Assembly: GCF_024649945.1 (NCBI RefSeq)
Contig: NZ_JANKMS010000001.1
Span: 496,001-560,000, forward strand
Origin: Flavobacterium panacis
GTDB taxonomy: Bacteria; Bacteroidota; Bacteroidia; Flavobacteriales; Flavobacteriaceae
Reading direction: 5' to 3'
Length of the DNA: 64,000 nucleotides
A program made the position numbers and the translations under genes. This document shows positions 18,587-25,513 of this stretch, piece by piece. How positions within the stretch are numbered: the first letter of the stretch is position 1; the number at the start of each line of letters is the position of its first letter. The notes below the pieces were generated by a model. The model saw only the letters and a list, made by a program, of their open reading frames with translations. It did not search any database and was not told where the DNA came from.

Positions 18587-18964
18587 ATGCCACATATCTA
18601 TCAAAATAAATTTGGAACACTATATTCCGATCGAATGAGTCTTCTTATTTTAAATCAAAAAAGAACTATCCAAACACAAGACATCATTAAAATTAGATTT
18701 ATAAAAAGAAAAACAAACTTTTTAAGTTACACTTTCTTATTTACATTCTTTTTTATTTATAATATTATAAAACCATCCGAACTGGCTCTAATCGCAGTTT
18801 TAACTACCTTAATACTTCTGATGATAAGTCTGGCATTAATGTTTAAACAGTATAAAATCATCATTATCAAAAAGAATAATTTTATAAAAATTGATGTAGA
18901 AAAAAAACTTGCGAAAGATGCAGAAAATCTAATCAATTGTTTAAAACAATTAAAACAGCTTTAA
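18587..18964 (+). CDS. Small two-helix membrane protein of unknown function
   Basis: The 125 residues begin with a strand-rich 45-residue part (FGTLYSDRMSLLILNQKRTI, then DIIKIRFIKRK). Two membrane helices follow, joined by a short turn (about residues 47-62 and 68-88), then a basic loop YKIIIIKKNNFIKIDVEKK and a C-terminal amphipathic helix ENLINCLKQLKQL. This resembles proteins in which a small PH-like beta domain is split by a transmembrane hairpin, but no family is certain. It has no close neighbour gene in its direction; structured DNA lies upstream. Confidence 0.65.
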   Translation: MPHIYQNKFGTLYSDRMSLLILNQKRTIQTQDIIKIRFIKRKTNFLSYTFLFTFFFIYNIIKPSELALIAVLTTLILLMISLALMFKQYKIIIIKKNNFIKIDVEKKLAKDAENLINCLKQLKQL

Positions 18965-19049
18965 AACTAACTTGAAAAGTAAAACTATTCTCCACTAACG
19001 ATGCAAACATTTTAGTAAAGAATAAATTTTAACGGTCAGTAAATATCTT

Positions 19050-19688
19050 TTAGGATTTAAGTGTGCCAGAATGAAAATCCGAAAGACTTGAAATCAATGC
19101 TGAAGGTTCAACATAATGCGGATTTTTAGTAATTTTTCCATCCTTGATCACATAGGGATGCGTAAGTAATATATCTGTAAGAGTACTAGGACTGAAACTG
19201 TTTACATCATACATACAGATTAGTGAAACGGAATGTTTTGGAGTAAGCAGATTAAGACTTGCTTCATATTCTAAAAGTTCATCGGTTCCAGGCAGGTTTT
19301 TTAGAGCCCAAACCATATCTCCACAAGCCCTTACACTTTCGTAACCAGCCCTTGAAGCCGATAATAAGGTTTGTTCGAGCATTTTATACATCTTTTCAGC
19401 AGCAAACTCGCCTCCTTTAATATAAGTATTTTCAGAAGCCAGTACTTCCAATTGACCACTTGAAAGTTTTTCAGCAATAGATATTCCATTATTTGCTAGA
19501 CATCTGCAATGTTCACTATGACGATTTCCTTCAAGAATATTAATGACTTTTTCATTCGCTTGCAAGCCCTCCATTATATAAGGAATGATAATCTCATATT
19601 GTTGTTCTCTAGAATCGAAAAATCCACAAATATGCATTGGAGCTGACAAGGATTCTCCACAGACAGAAAAAGATGTTTGTTTGTTCAT
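19050..19688 (-). CDS. MEDS-domain (DcmR-type) sensory protein
   Basis: The 212 residues match the MEDS domain: an N-terminal MHICGFFDSREQQYEIIIPY, then an EGLQANEKVINIL strand, a central LSSGQLEVLASENTYIKGGE, and YESVRACGDMVWALKNLPGT before the final SLICMYDVNSFSP. The MEDS domain was named from methanogen and DcmR (dichloromethane-responsive) sensors and resembles a RecA/KaiC-like fold without an obvious nucleotide-binding loop. His19 and Cys21 in the first strand are the conserved pair. Such proteins are often found near histidine kinases and anti-sigma systems; here it is 1 kb from a lone receiver gene. It has no DNA-binding domain. Confidence 0.8.
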   Translation of the reverse strand: MNKQTSFSVCGESLSAPMHICGFFDSREQQYEIIIPYIMEGLQANEKVINILEGNRHSEHCRCLANNGISIAEKLSSGQLEVLASENTYIKGGEFAAEKMYKMLEQTLLSASRAGYESVRACGDMVWALKNLPGTDELLEYEASLNLLTPKHSVSLICMYDVNSFSPSTLTDILLTHPYVIKDGKITKNPHYVEPSALISSLSDFHSGTLKS

Positions 19689-19844
19689 AACTCAAATATA
19701 CGCAATTAATTTCTTCAGAACGCACTCTTTTCTGAAACATCCAATATATTTTCTTTTACAAAAAAACACTATTTTTCCTAGTCTCAAAATCCTTACAAAT
19801 CTGGAGTAGATCTCTTTTCTTTACTAATAAATTAAACGTTCCCT

Positions 19845-20543
19845 TTAACAAATCAATAGCAAACGATATTCCCCTTCATTTTCTATTGGTGCCCTATGAA
19901 TACAAGGAAGCACTTTTTGTTTTGGATGATCTACAGCCAAACGCCAAAGATGCATTAAACCTAAATTAATAGGTTCTATACCTTCATTTATCTGATAATG
20001 CAAATCAAAATAGTTTTCTATCAAAAAGTTTTGAAATTCTTCCTCTTCTCCATCGTACAGCTCTTTTAACTTTGCACGGATTTCAGGAATTAGAATTTTT
20101 TGCTTTGCCAGCGAATTAGATACAATGTCGCTTGCCGCTCCGTGATAAGTACATAAAAAAGTATCTGTTGCAATGGGTGAACGATCAACATGAAAGGAAT
20201 AAACGTCAGTCGATATAAAATCAAACTCCTCATCACGTTCGTAACATTTCAGTAAATTAAGTGAAGGAGAAGCTCCAAAATCTGCTAATAATTTCAAATC
20301 ATTTAAGATTATTTCTCTGGCTTTGCTCCCCTTTTCGGATAATGAGAGAGCGATTAAATCTTCAGTGAAAATTTCGGTTATATTTTCTTTTAGAGATAAC
20401 TGATTTACAATTTCGTTAAAATCGCCCTCCATATTTCTGTACCAGCATAATGCATTCATTTCTCCTTTAAAATCTGTATTTACAAGTTCAGAAAAAGAAG
20501 CTACCATACCTATTTGGTTACTGGCAGGAAATGAATTACTCAT
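19845..20543 (-). CDS. Uncharacterised protein, possibly DUF1826-like
   Basis: The 232 residues contain a segment SFHVDRSPIATDTFLCTYHG near residues 118-137 and PCIHRAP near 215. A His-x-Asp followed about 95 residues later by a His on a strand is the metal-binding pattern of cupin-like or double-stranded beta-helix proteins, and the local wording recalls DUF1826 proteins. This is a recollection, not a search result. No signal peptide or membrane segment is present. It follows the flavin reductase gene by 40 bp on the same strand, so it is probably co-transcribed with it. Confidence 0.55.
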   Translation of the reverse strand: MSNSFPASNQIGMVASFSELVNTDFKGEMNALCWYRNMEGDFNEIVNQLSLKENITEIFTEDLIALSLSEKGSKAREIILNDLKLLADFGASPSLNLLKCYERDEEFDFISTDVYSFHVDRSPIATDTFLCTYHGAASDIVSNSLAKQKILIPEIRAKLKELYDGEEEEFQNFLIENYFDLHYQINEGIEPINLGLMHLWRLAVDHPKQKVLPCIHRAPIENEGEYRLLLIC

Positions 20544-20583
20544 GGTGTGTTATTAAAGATGAGTTACAAAAATATTCATTTTT

Positions 20584-21672
20584 TTATAAAGAACCTGCTT
20601 TTACAAAAGTCTGCCATCCTCTCATTGTCTCAATAAAACGTTCACTTAGTCCGCCTTGGCGCAGATAATCTGCCATTACAGGCAACTGTGGACTATCGTA
20701 CATTGGATTTGCCTTTACCTGAAGAGGAAAATCTCTTTGCAAAATTGCCGCACGAGCAATAAGTATAAAATCACACCCCTCATCTAAAAGTTCTCCTGCA
20801 CGCTGCGCACTCATAATTTTTCCTGCTGCTCCTAAACGCACGCCTTTACGCGGAAGTTCGGTAAAAACGCTCAACATCGTTTTTCCTTTAAAAGTTCCAT
20901 CACGAACGATCTGAGCGGAATCCCAAAGTGCTAAATCCAGATAATCTATTAATTCACGATCGAAAATATCGGCAGTAACTTCTCTAAGTTCTTCCAAAAG
21001 GAGTCCATAACGCTCAATCGACAATCGCCAGCCAATTTGAAAATTGGGACCACAAGCTTTACGAATACCTTCGATAACTTCAAGAGTAAATCTAGCACGG
21101 TTTTCAAGGCTTCCTCCGTATTTATCTGTACGATCGTTTAAATTTGGTGACATAAATTCAGAAAGAATCCATCCAAAAGCTCCGTGAACTGAGATTCCGT
21201 CAAATCCTGCGAGTTGAGCCCTTTTTGCGGCAGCAATAAAACTATCACGAATTCGCTCTACGTCTTCGGTTGTAATGGCTTTAATTCCTTCTAATGTTTT
21301 ACCAGACGCTGGAGCTGGAATTCCTCCAATTGAAGGTTTAGCTCGATGTCCCGCATGATGTAATTGCACCGCAGACAATGCACCACCGTCTCGAATAGCC
21401 GATGCCATTTTTGTCAATCCTGACAAGTGATCATCACTGTGAATACCTAACTGGCGTTCAAACGCGATACCTCCAGCTTCAACTGTTGCAGCGCTGGTTT
21501 GAATTAATCCGTAACCGCTTTCTGCAAGTTGCTCCATCCAAAATTGATCATATTCAGATGCGGTACCGTCGAAATCACTTTGCTGACTGGTTAACGGTGC
21601 CAGCATAAAACGGTTTCTCATTGCTGGGCCATGTAGCAAACTAAGTGGTTTAAATAAATCAGAAACAGACAT
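20584..21672 (-). CDS. NADH:flavin oxidoreductase (old yellow enzyme family)
   Basis: The 362-residue TIM-barrel protein shows RNRFMLAPLTSQQ at the N-terminus, QLHHAGHRA near residue 103 (conserved substrate/flavin-binding His region), GFDGISVHGAFGWILSEFMSP, and NDRTDKYGGSLENRARFTLE, the OYE-family signature. The phosphate-binding end is GAAGKIMSAQRAGELLD. It reduces activated double bonds or other electrophiles using NAD(P)H and FMN. It is the first gene of a leftward pair and is preceded by an AraC-type operator and a -7-like element (CAACTTTG on the minus strand at 21721-21728), so it is probably induced together with the DsrE-like gene across the divergent region. Confidence 0.92.
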   Translation of the reverse strand: MSVSDLFKPLSLLHGPAMRNRFMLAPLTSQQSDFDGTASEYDQFWMEQLAESGYGLIQTSAATVEAGGIAFERQLGIHSDDHLSGLTKMASAIRDGGALSAVQLHHAGHRAKPSIGGIPAPASGKTLEGIKAITTEDVERIRDSFIAAAKRAQLAGFDGISVHGAFGWILSEFMSPNLNDRTDKYGGSLENRARFTLEVIEGIRKACGPNFQIGWRLSIERYGLLLEELREVTADIFDRELIDYLDLALWDSAQIVRDGTFKGKTMLSVFTELPRKGVRLGAAGKIMSAQRAGELLDEGCDFILIARAAILQRDFPLQVKANPMYDSPQLPVMADYLRQGGLSERFIETMRGWQTFVKAGSL

Positions 21673-21720
21673 ATTGTTTATTTTTTTAAAGTTCTACTGA
21701 TGTGAATTATTAATTGAATG

Positions 21721-21888
21721 CAAAGTTGTCGAGATAATCCATTGTTAGAAATGGATGATTTTTACTTTATAATGGACATATTAAACCTAAACTTTTTAAG
21801 GCTTCACGCATGAAATAGCACAATGAAAATTCTCCATCATAAAGTAAATTTTCTCCATTCTATTGCAGACAGAACCGCAAGATCTTTG
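21721..21888. promoter_or_regulatory. Mirrored pair of AraC-type operators with divergent promoters
   Basis: On the plus strand ATGGA occurs at 21751 and 21772 with TTTACTTTAT at 21761-21770. On the minus strand the same arrangement is found: TCCAT at 21833 and 21854 on the plus strand with ATAAAGTAAA at 21839-21848 between. Within each operator the half-sites are 21 bp apart, two helical turns, as for AraC-family proteins. From TCCATT to the TTTG of a -7-like element is exactly 25 bp in both directions (CAACTTTG leftward at 21721-21728, GATCTTTG rightward at 21881-21888). Such symmetry indicates two promoters controlled by one activator, perhaps the AraC protein at 22897. Confidence 0.75.
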
Positions 21889-21912
21889 CCTTGTTAATAA
21901 AAACTATTCAAA

Positions 21913-22278
21913 ATAAAAAAAACAGCTATTATTATTCTTTCTGATCCAAAAGCAGGTTCAGAAGAAGCTTTAGGACGTGTATTCAATGCTTTGGCATCAG
22001 CTTATGAATTCAAACACGAGGGTGAAGATGTAAAAATCATTTTTCAAGGTACAGGTATAAGATGGCCTGAAGAGCTTGAAAAAACGGAACATCCAGTTAA
22101 TGCCTTATACAAAGAAGTAAAAGATCATGTTCACGGTCTTTCTAAAGGATGCGTTGCTGTATTTGGCACCGAAGTTTCTGGTTATGAATTATTAAACGAC
22201 AACGAAGTTCCTGGAACTCCTGGACTTCCAAGTTTTGTAAATCTTAAAAAAGAAGGTTACGATATTTTGATTTTCTAA
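21913..22278 (+). CDS. DsrE-like family protein lacking a standard start codon
   Basis: The conserved N-terminus reads KKTAIIILSDPKAGSEEAL followed by ASAYEF and ends GYDILIF, a DsrE/DsrF-like alpha/beta fold (about 121 residues). The codon where Met is expected, before KKTAIIIL, is ATA at 21913. An in-frame TAA lies 15 bp upstream at 21898, and the next accepted start in frame, TTG at 21991, would remove the first beta-alpha unit. So either ATA is used as a start or the gene is impaired. It follows a divergent operator region and is closed by a terminator. DsrE-like proteins are small sulfur-relay or stress-associated proteins; the catalytic Cys of sulfur carriers is not evident (a Cys occurs in KGCVAVFG). 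Confidence 0.7.
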   Translation: MKKTAIIILSDPKAGSEEALGRVFNALASAYEFKHEGEDVKIIFQGTGIRWPEELEKTEHPVNALYKEVKDHVHGLSKGCVAVFGTEVSGYELLNDNEVPGTPGLPSFVNLKKEGYDILIF

Positions 22279-22289
22279 TCCAGTTTTTT

Positions 22290-22323
22290 AAAACTGTTCT
22301 CTTATTTATAAGAGGACAGTTTT
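22290..22323 (+). terminator. Rho-independent terminator after the DsrE-like gene
   Basis: AAAACTGTTCTCTTA (22290-22304) pairs with TAAGAGGACAGTTTT (22309-22323) over 15 bp with one G-T pair and a 4-base loop, followed by TTAAATGTTTT. It lies 11 bp after the stop codon and separates this gene from the deaminase gene. Confidence 0.8.
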
Positions 22324-22426
22324 AAATGTTTTCAGCTAATAAGTAATCTGTGAATGGTTATTTTTTTAAGTAAATTAGCCTATTTTGGAAGACATTCATA
22401 AAACCAAATTTAAGTCCTAATCTATT

Positions 22427-22894
22427 ATGCAAGAAGATTTTCAATATTACATGAATCAATGTTTAGATTTAGCCAAAAGTGCTTTAGAAGCTGGTAATCC
22501 GCCAGTGGGTGCATTGATTGTACTAGACGATAAAATAATTGGCTCAGGTATTGAATCGGGAAAATCAACAGGAGACATTACCAATCATGCTGAAATCATG
22601 GCCATAAGAGATGCTTTAAAAAATGGTCATTCCGATAAATTACATCTTGCTCGAATGTATACAACGCATGAACCTTGTATTATGTGTTCTTATATGATTC
22701 GACATCACAAAATAGCTGAAATTATTTACGGTACAGCTGTTCCCTACATTGGTGGATTCACTTCTCAATTTAGTGTTCTTTCAACTGAAGATGTTCCAAA
22801 ATGGGGGAACAAACCTAAAATAATTGGTGATATCTGTACAGAAGAATGTAATGTGCTTAATGCTCAATTTTCAGAATTATGCAAACCTAAATAA
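22427..22894 (+). CDS. Nucleoside deaminase (CMP/dCMP/TadA-type zinc deaminase)
   Basis: The 155 residues carry the zinc deaminase motifs: NPPVGALIVLDDKIIGSG, the His-Ala-Glu site in NHAEIMAIRDAL (near residues 50-60) and the Cys pair in EPCIMCSYMI (near residues 84-93). The His and two Cys bind zinc and the Glu is the proton shuttle. Substrates in this family include guanine, cytosine and tRNA adenosine; the gene position next to an AraC regulator argues for a small-molecule substrate, but this is open. The AraC gene starts 2 bp after its stop, so they form one unit. Confidence 0.85.
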   Translation: MQEDFQYYMNQCLDLAKSALEAGNPPVGALIVLDDKIIGSGIESGKSTGDITNHAEIMAIRDALKNGHSDKLHLARMYTTHEPCIMCSYMIRHHKIAEIIYGTAVPYIGGFTSQFSVLSTEDVPKWGNKPKIIGDICTEECNVLNAQFSELCKPK

Positions 22895-22896
22895 TT

Positions 22897-23787
22897 ATGT
22901 TATCACAATCTGTATATACACTTGTTAATCAACAAAATGGCAATTTATCATTCAAAGTATTTAAGTTTGATAACAGCAGTTATTTTGATCATATTCAGCG
23001 TAATAATTATTTTACTATAATCATTATTACTTCAGGAGAAGGAGTTGCCAAAGTCGATCTTTGCGAATACTCGTTTAAAGAGAATACGCTGTTTGCTTTT
23101 TATCCGTATCAGCCTTTTATGTTGGCTTCCGAAGGACCATTAGTAGGTATTTCTATTCAATTTCATCACGATTTTTTCTGTATTTATAGACATCATAAAG
23201 AAATTGCTTCGAACGGTATTCTTTTTAACAATATCTACGAAAAACCCTTTATTTCACTTGATGAAAATAATAAAAAAGCACTGCTAAATATTGTTGGAGA
23301 AATTATTAATGAACTGAAAACGGAAGCTTTAAGAAAAGATGAAGTTCTTGTTTCTTACCTAAAAATATTTTTAGTTCTCGCGACCAGAATAAAACTAGAA
23401 CAACATTCTGTAAAAGACACCAAAAGCAATGACAAACAAATTCTTATGATACAAAATTTAAGAAATGCTATTGAAGATAATTTTAGAATCAAACATTCTG
23501 CCAGCGAATATGCTGATATGCTTCATGTAAGTCCTGTTGTGCTTGCAAGAGCCGCAAAAAATCATTTCAACATGACTCTTTCTGACTTGATAACCGAAAG
23601 AATAATTGTGGAAGCAAAAAGAGAGCTCTATCTCACAAACAAAACCGTCAAAGAAATTGCCTACGAGCTTGGTTATGACGACGAATATTATTTCAGCAGG
23701 GTATTTAAAGGAAAAACGGATATATCTCCACAATTATATAGAGATACAATTGGTTTTAATCGAGGAAATAATAATTTATTGAATTAA
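22897..23787 (+). CDS. AraC-family transcriptional regulator
   Basis: The 296-residue protein has an N-terminal cupin-like sensing domain (about residues 1-160, with GEGVAKVDLCEYSFKENTLF) and a C-terminal double HTH: SASEYADMLHVSPVVLARAAK, then KEIAYELGYDDEYYFSRVFK and TDISPQLYRD. It is translated just after the deaminase gene. It is the closest candidate to bind the mirrored 21-bp-spaced operators at 21721-21888 that flank the reductase and DsrE-like genes. The inducer is unknown. Confidence 0.88.
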   Translation: MLSQSVYTLVNQQNGNLSFKVFKFDNSSYFDHIQRNNYFTIIIITSGEGVAKVDLCEYSFKENTLFAFYPYQPFMLASEGPLVGISIQFHHDFFCIYRHHKEIASNGILFNNIYEKPFISLDENNKKALLNIVGEIINELKTEALRKDEVLVSYLKIFLVLATRIKLEQHSVKDTKSNDKQILMIQNLRNAIEDNFRIKHSASEYADMLHVSPVVLARAAKNHFNMTLSDLITERIIVEAKRELYLTNKTVKEIAYELGYDDEYYFSRVFKGKTDISPQLYRDTIGFNRGNNNLLN

Positions 23788-23830
23788 ACAATCAACATTT
23801 AAAATCAGGAAATTTAAAGAGACAATAAGT

Positions 23831-23873
23831 AAAATAAATCTTTTGGCTGTAATTTAGCCAAAAGATTTATTTT
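23831..23873. terminator. Strong bidirectional terminator between convergent genes
   Basis: An 18-bp perfect stem: the left arm 23831-23848 ends in CTTTTGGCT, the right arm 23856-23873 begins AGCCAAAAG, with a 7-base loop. The outer part of each arm supplies T runs in both directions. It lies between the convergent AraC regulator and aldehyde dehydrogenase genes. Confidence 0.88.
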
Positions 23874-23883
23874 ATTACAATAC

Positions 23884-25242
23884 TCAATATTTATTGATAT
23901 AAACCGTCTTCTTGTTTACAAACTCCTGAATACCGTCTACTGAAAGTTCACGTCCATATCCTGAAGTCTTAGTTCCTCCAAAAGGCAATCTTTGATCACT
24001 TTTTACCAATTCATTTACAAATACTGCTCCTTCATCAAACTTCGGTATCAATTTGGATGCTTTTTCAAAGTTCTCGGTAAAAATGGTAACTCCGAGTCCA
24101 AACGGGCTACTATTTGAAAGTGCCACAGCTTCTTCCTCATCTTTAAAAGTTGTAATTCCAATCAATGGGCCAAAAACTTCTTCTTTAAAAATTGACATAT
24201 CTATTGTAACATTACGCAAAACAGTAGGTTCAAAATAAGCATTATTCCTTTTACCACCAATCAAGACTTCTGCGCCTTTATTTACAGCATCCTGAAGCTG
24301 TTTTTCCAGTTCTTCGGCAAGGTCAACTCGTGCCATTGTTCCTATTGTTGTTTCCTCACTCAATGGATCTCCAGGACGAAGTTTACTAACACCTTCTAAA
24401 AATGCTTTTGTAAATTCTGCCGCAATAGAGGCTTCTACAAGCAAACGTTTTCCAGCGATACAACTTTGTCCCGCATTCTGAAAACGTGCCTGTACACAAG
24501 TTTTTACCGTTTCCTGGAGATTACAATCTGCAAAAACAACCAAGGCATTACTACCTCCCAATTCGAGTACCGATTTTTTAATTTCACTTCCGGCAATTGC
24601 AGCTACAGACCTTCCTGCTGCTTCACTTCCTGTTAAAGTGACTGCTTTGACTTTAGGATTTCTAATGATTTCCTCTACTGCCTTACTATTAATAGGCAGA
24701 TTCGTAAAAGAACCTTTAGGAAAACCTGCTCTTTCGAATACTTTTTCAATGCTCATGGCACTTTTCATCACATTACTGGCATGTTTTAATATTCCAACAT
24801 TTCCTGCCATGAGTGCTGGTACTGCAAAACGCATAACTTGCCAGAAGGGATAATTCCATGGCATAATTGCTAAAACAATTCCTATTGGTTCATAACTTAC
24901 ATAACTTTTATGTGCCTCTGTTTCAATTACTTTATTACCAAGCATTTCAGCAGCATGTTCCGCATAATAATCACATAAATTGGCACATTTTTCAATTTCT
25001 GCTACTGACTGAGTAATAGGCTTTCCCATCTCCTGAGTAATAATTTGGGCATATTCATGGGAATTTCTCCTAAGCTCCTGACCAGCAGCTTTCATCAATA
25101 CTGAACGTTCTGAAAAAGAAACTTCTTTCCATTTCTTGTATTGTTCCTCTGCCCTGTTTATTGCATTTTCAATATCTTTTTTTTCAAATTCAGCAACCTC
25201 ATATATTATATCCTGAGTGTAAGGATTTACAGACTTTATCAT
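23884..25242 (-). CDS. NAD(P)-dependent aldehyde dehydrogenase (succinate-semialdehyde type)
   Basis: The 452-residue ALDH-superfamily protein shows NPYTQDII at the start, the cofactor site MPWNYPFWQ, TGSEAAGRSVA, the catalytic Glu in LELGGSNALVVF, the nucleophilic Cys in NAGQSCIAGKRLLV, and EVFGPLIGI. Length and wording fit the Sad/YneI-GabD group that oxidises succinate semialdehyde, but related enzymes act on other aldehydes. It is a monocistronic leftward gene ending at a strong terminator shared with the AraC gene. It may belong to the same aldehyde or electrophile detoxification theme as the neighbouring flavin reductase. Confidence 0.88.
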   Translation of the reverse strand: MIKSVNPYTQDIIYEVAEFEKKDIENAINRAEEQYKKWKEVSFSERSVLMKAAGQELRRNSHEYAQIITQEMGKPITQSVAEIEKCANLCDYYAEHAAEMLGNKVIETEAHKSYVSYEPIGIVLAIMPWNYPFWQVMRFAVPALMAGNVGILKHASNVMKSAMSIEKVFERAGFPKGSFTNLPINSKAVEEIIRNPKVKAVTLTGSEAAGRSVAAIAGSEIKKSVLELGGSNALVVFADCNLQETVKTCVQARFQNAGQSCIAGKRLLVEASIAAEFTKAFLEGVSKLRPGDPLSEETTIGTMARVDLAEELEKQLQDAVNKGAEVLIGGKRNNAYFEPTVLRNVTIDMSIFKEEVFGPLIGITTFKDEEEAVALSNSSPFGLGVTIFTENFEKASKLIPKFDEGAVFVNELVKSDQRLPFGGTKTSGYGRELSVDGIQEFVNKKTVYINKY

Positions 25243-25392
25243 AACACTAATTTTTATTTTAATTAAAAGCTCAGTAAAAGGTACAATTTTTTTTAAATTT
25301 TATTATTCTCTTCAGCTGGCTTTTCGTATCCAATCATTTAAATTTATATATTAGCAAAATGCAATCGATTACATCCTAAAAATACTTTTTAT

Positions 25393-25501
25393 ATGAAGCG
25401 CTGTTTTTATGTGTTTTGTTTCTTTATGCTCTAATCTAGTCCTTGCTCAAAAGCCAGTTCCTGTAAAACCGCGAATATTAATTTCTACTGATATATCTTA
25501 G
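25393..25501 (+). pseudogene. Remnant of a secreted DUF1593-like (nucleoside hydrolase-like) gene
   Basis: From ATG at 25393 a signal peptide is readable (MKRCFYVFCFFML) until TAA at 25432. In the next frame, from 25433, the text continues NLVLAQKPVPVKPRILISTD and stops at TAG (25499-25501). Joined by a one-base shift this is a signal peptide plus the first strand of secreted DUF1593/nucleoside-hydrolase-like proteins, whose family text continues after ISTD with an aspartate-rich motif. That continuation is missing. The HTCS gene begins 12 bp later. DUF1593 proteins occur in some plant-polysaccharide PULs, so a former member of this locus was probably lost by deletion. An alternative is a chance leader peptide. 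Confidence 0.65.
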
Positions 25502-25513
25502 ATCAATTTTTAA

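Noticed and set aside
21737..21756. Small inverted repeat ATCCATT / AATGGAT as a separate TetR-type operator
   Set aside because: It overlaps one half-site of the larger mirrored AraC-type arrangement, which explains it better.
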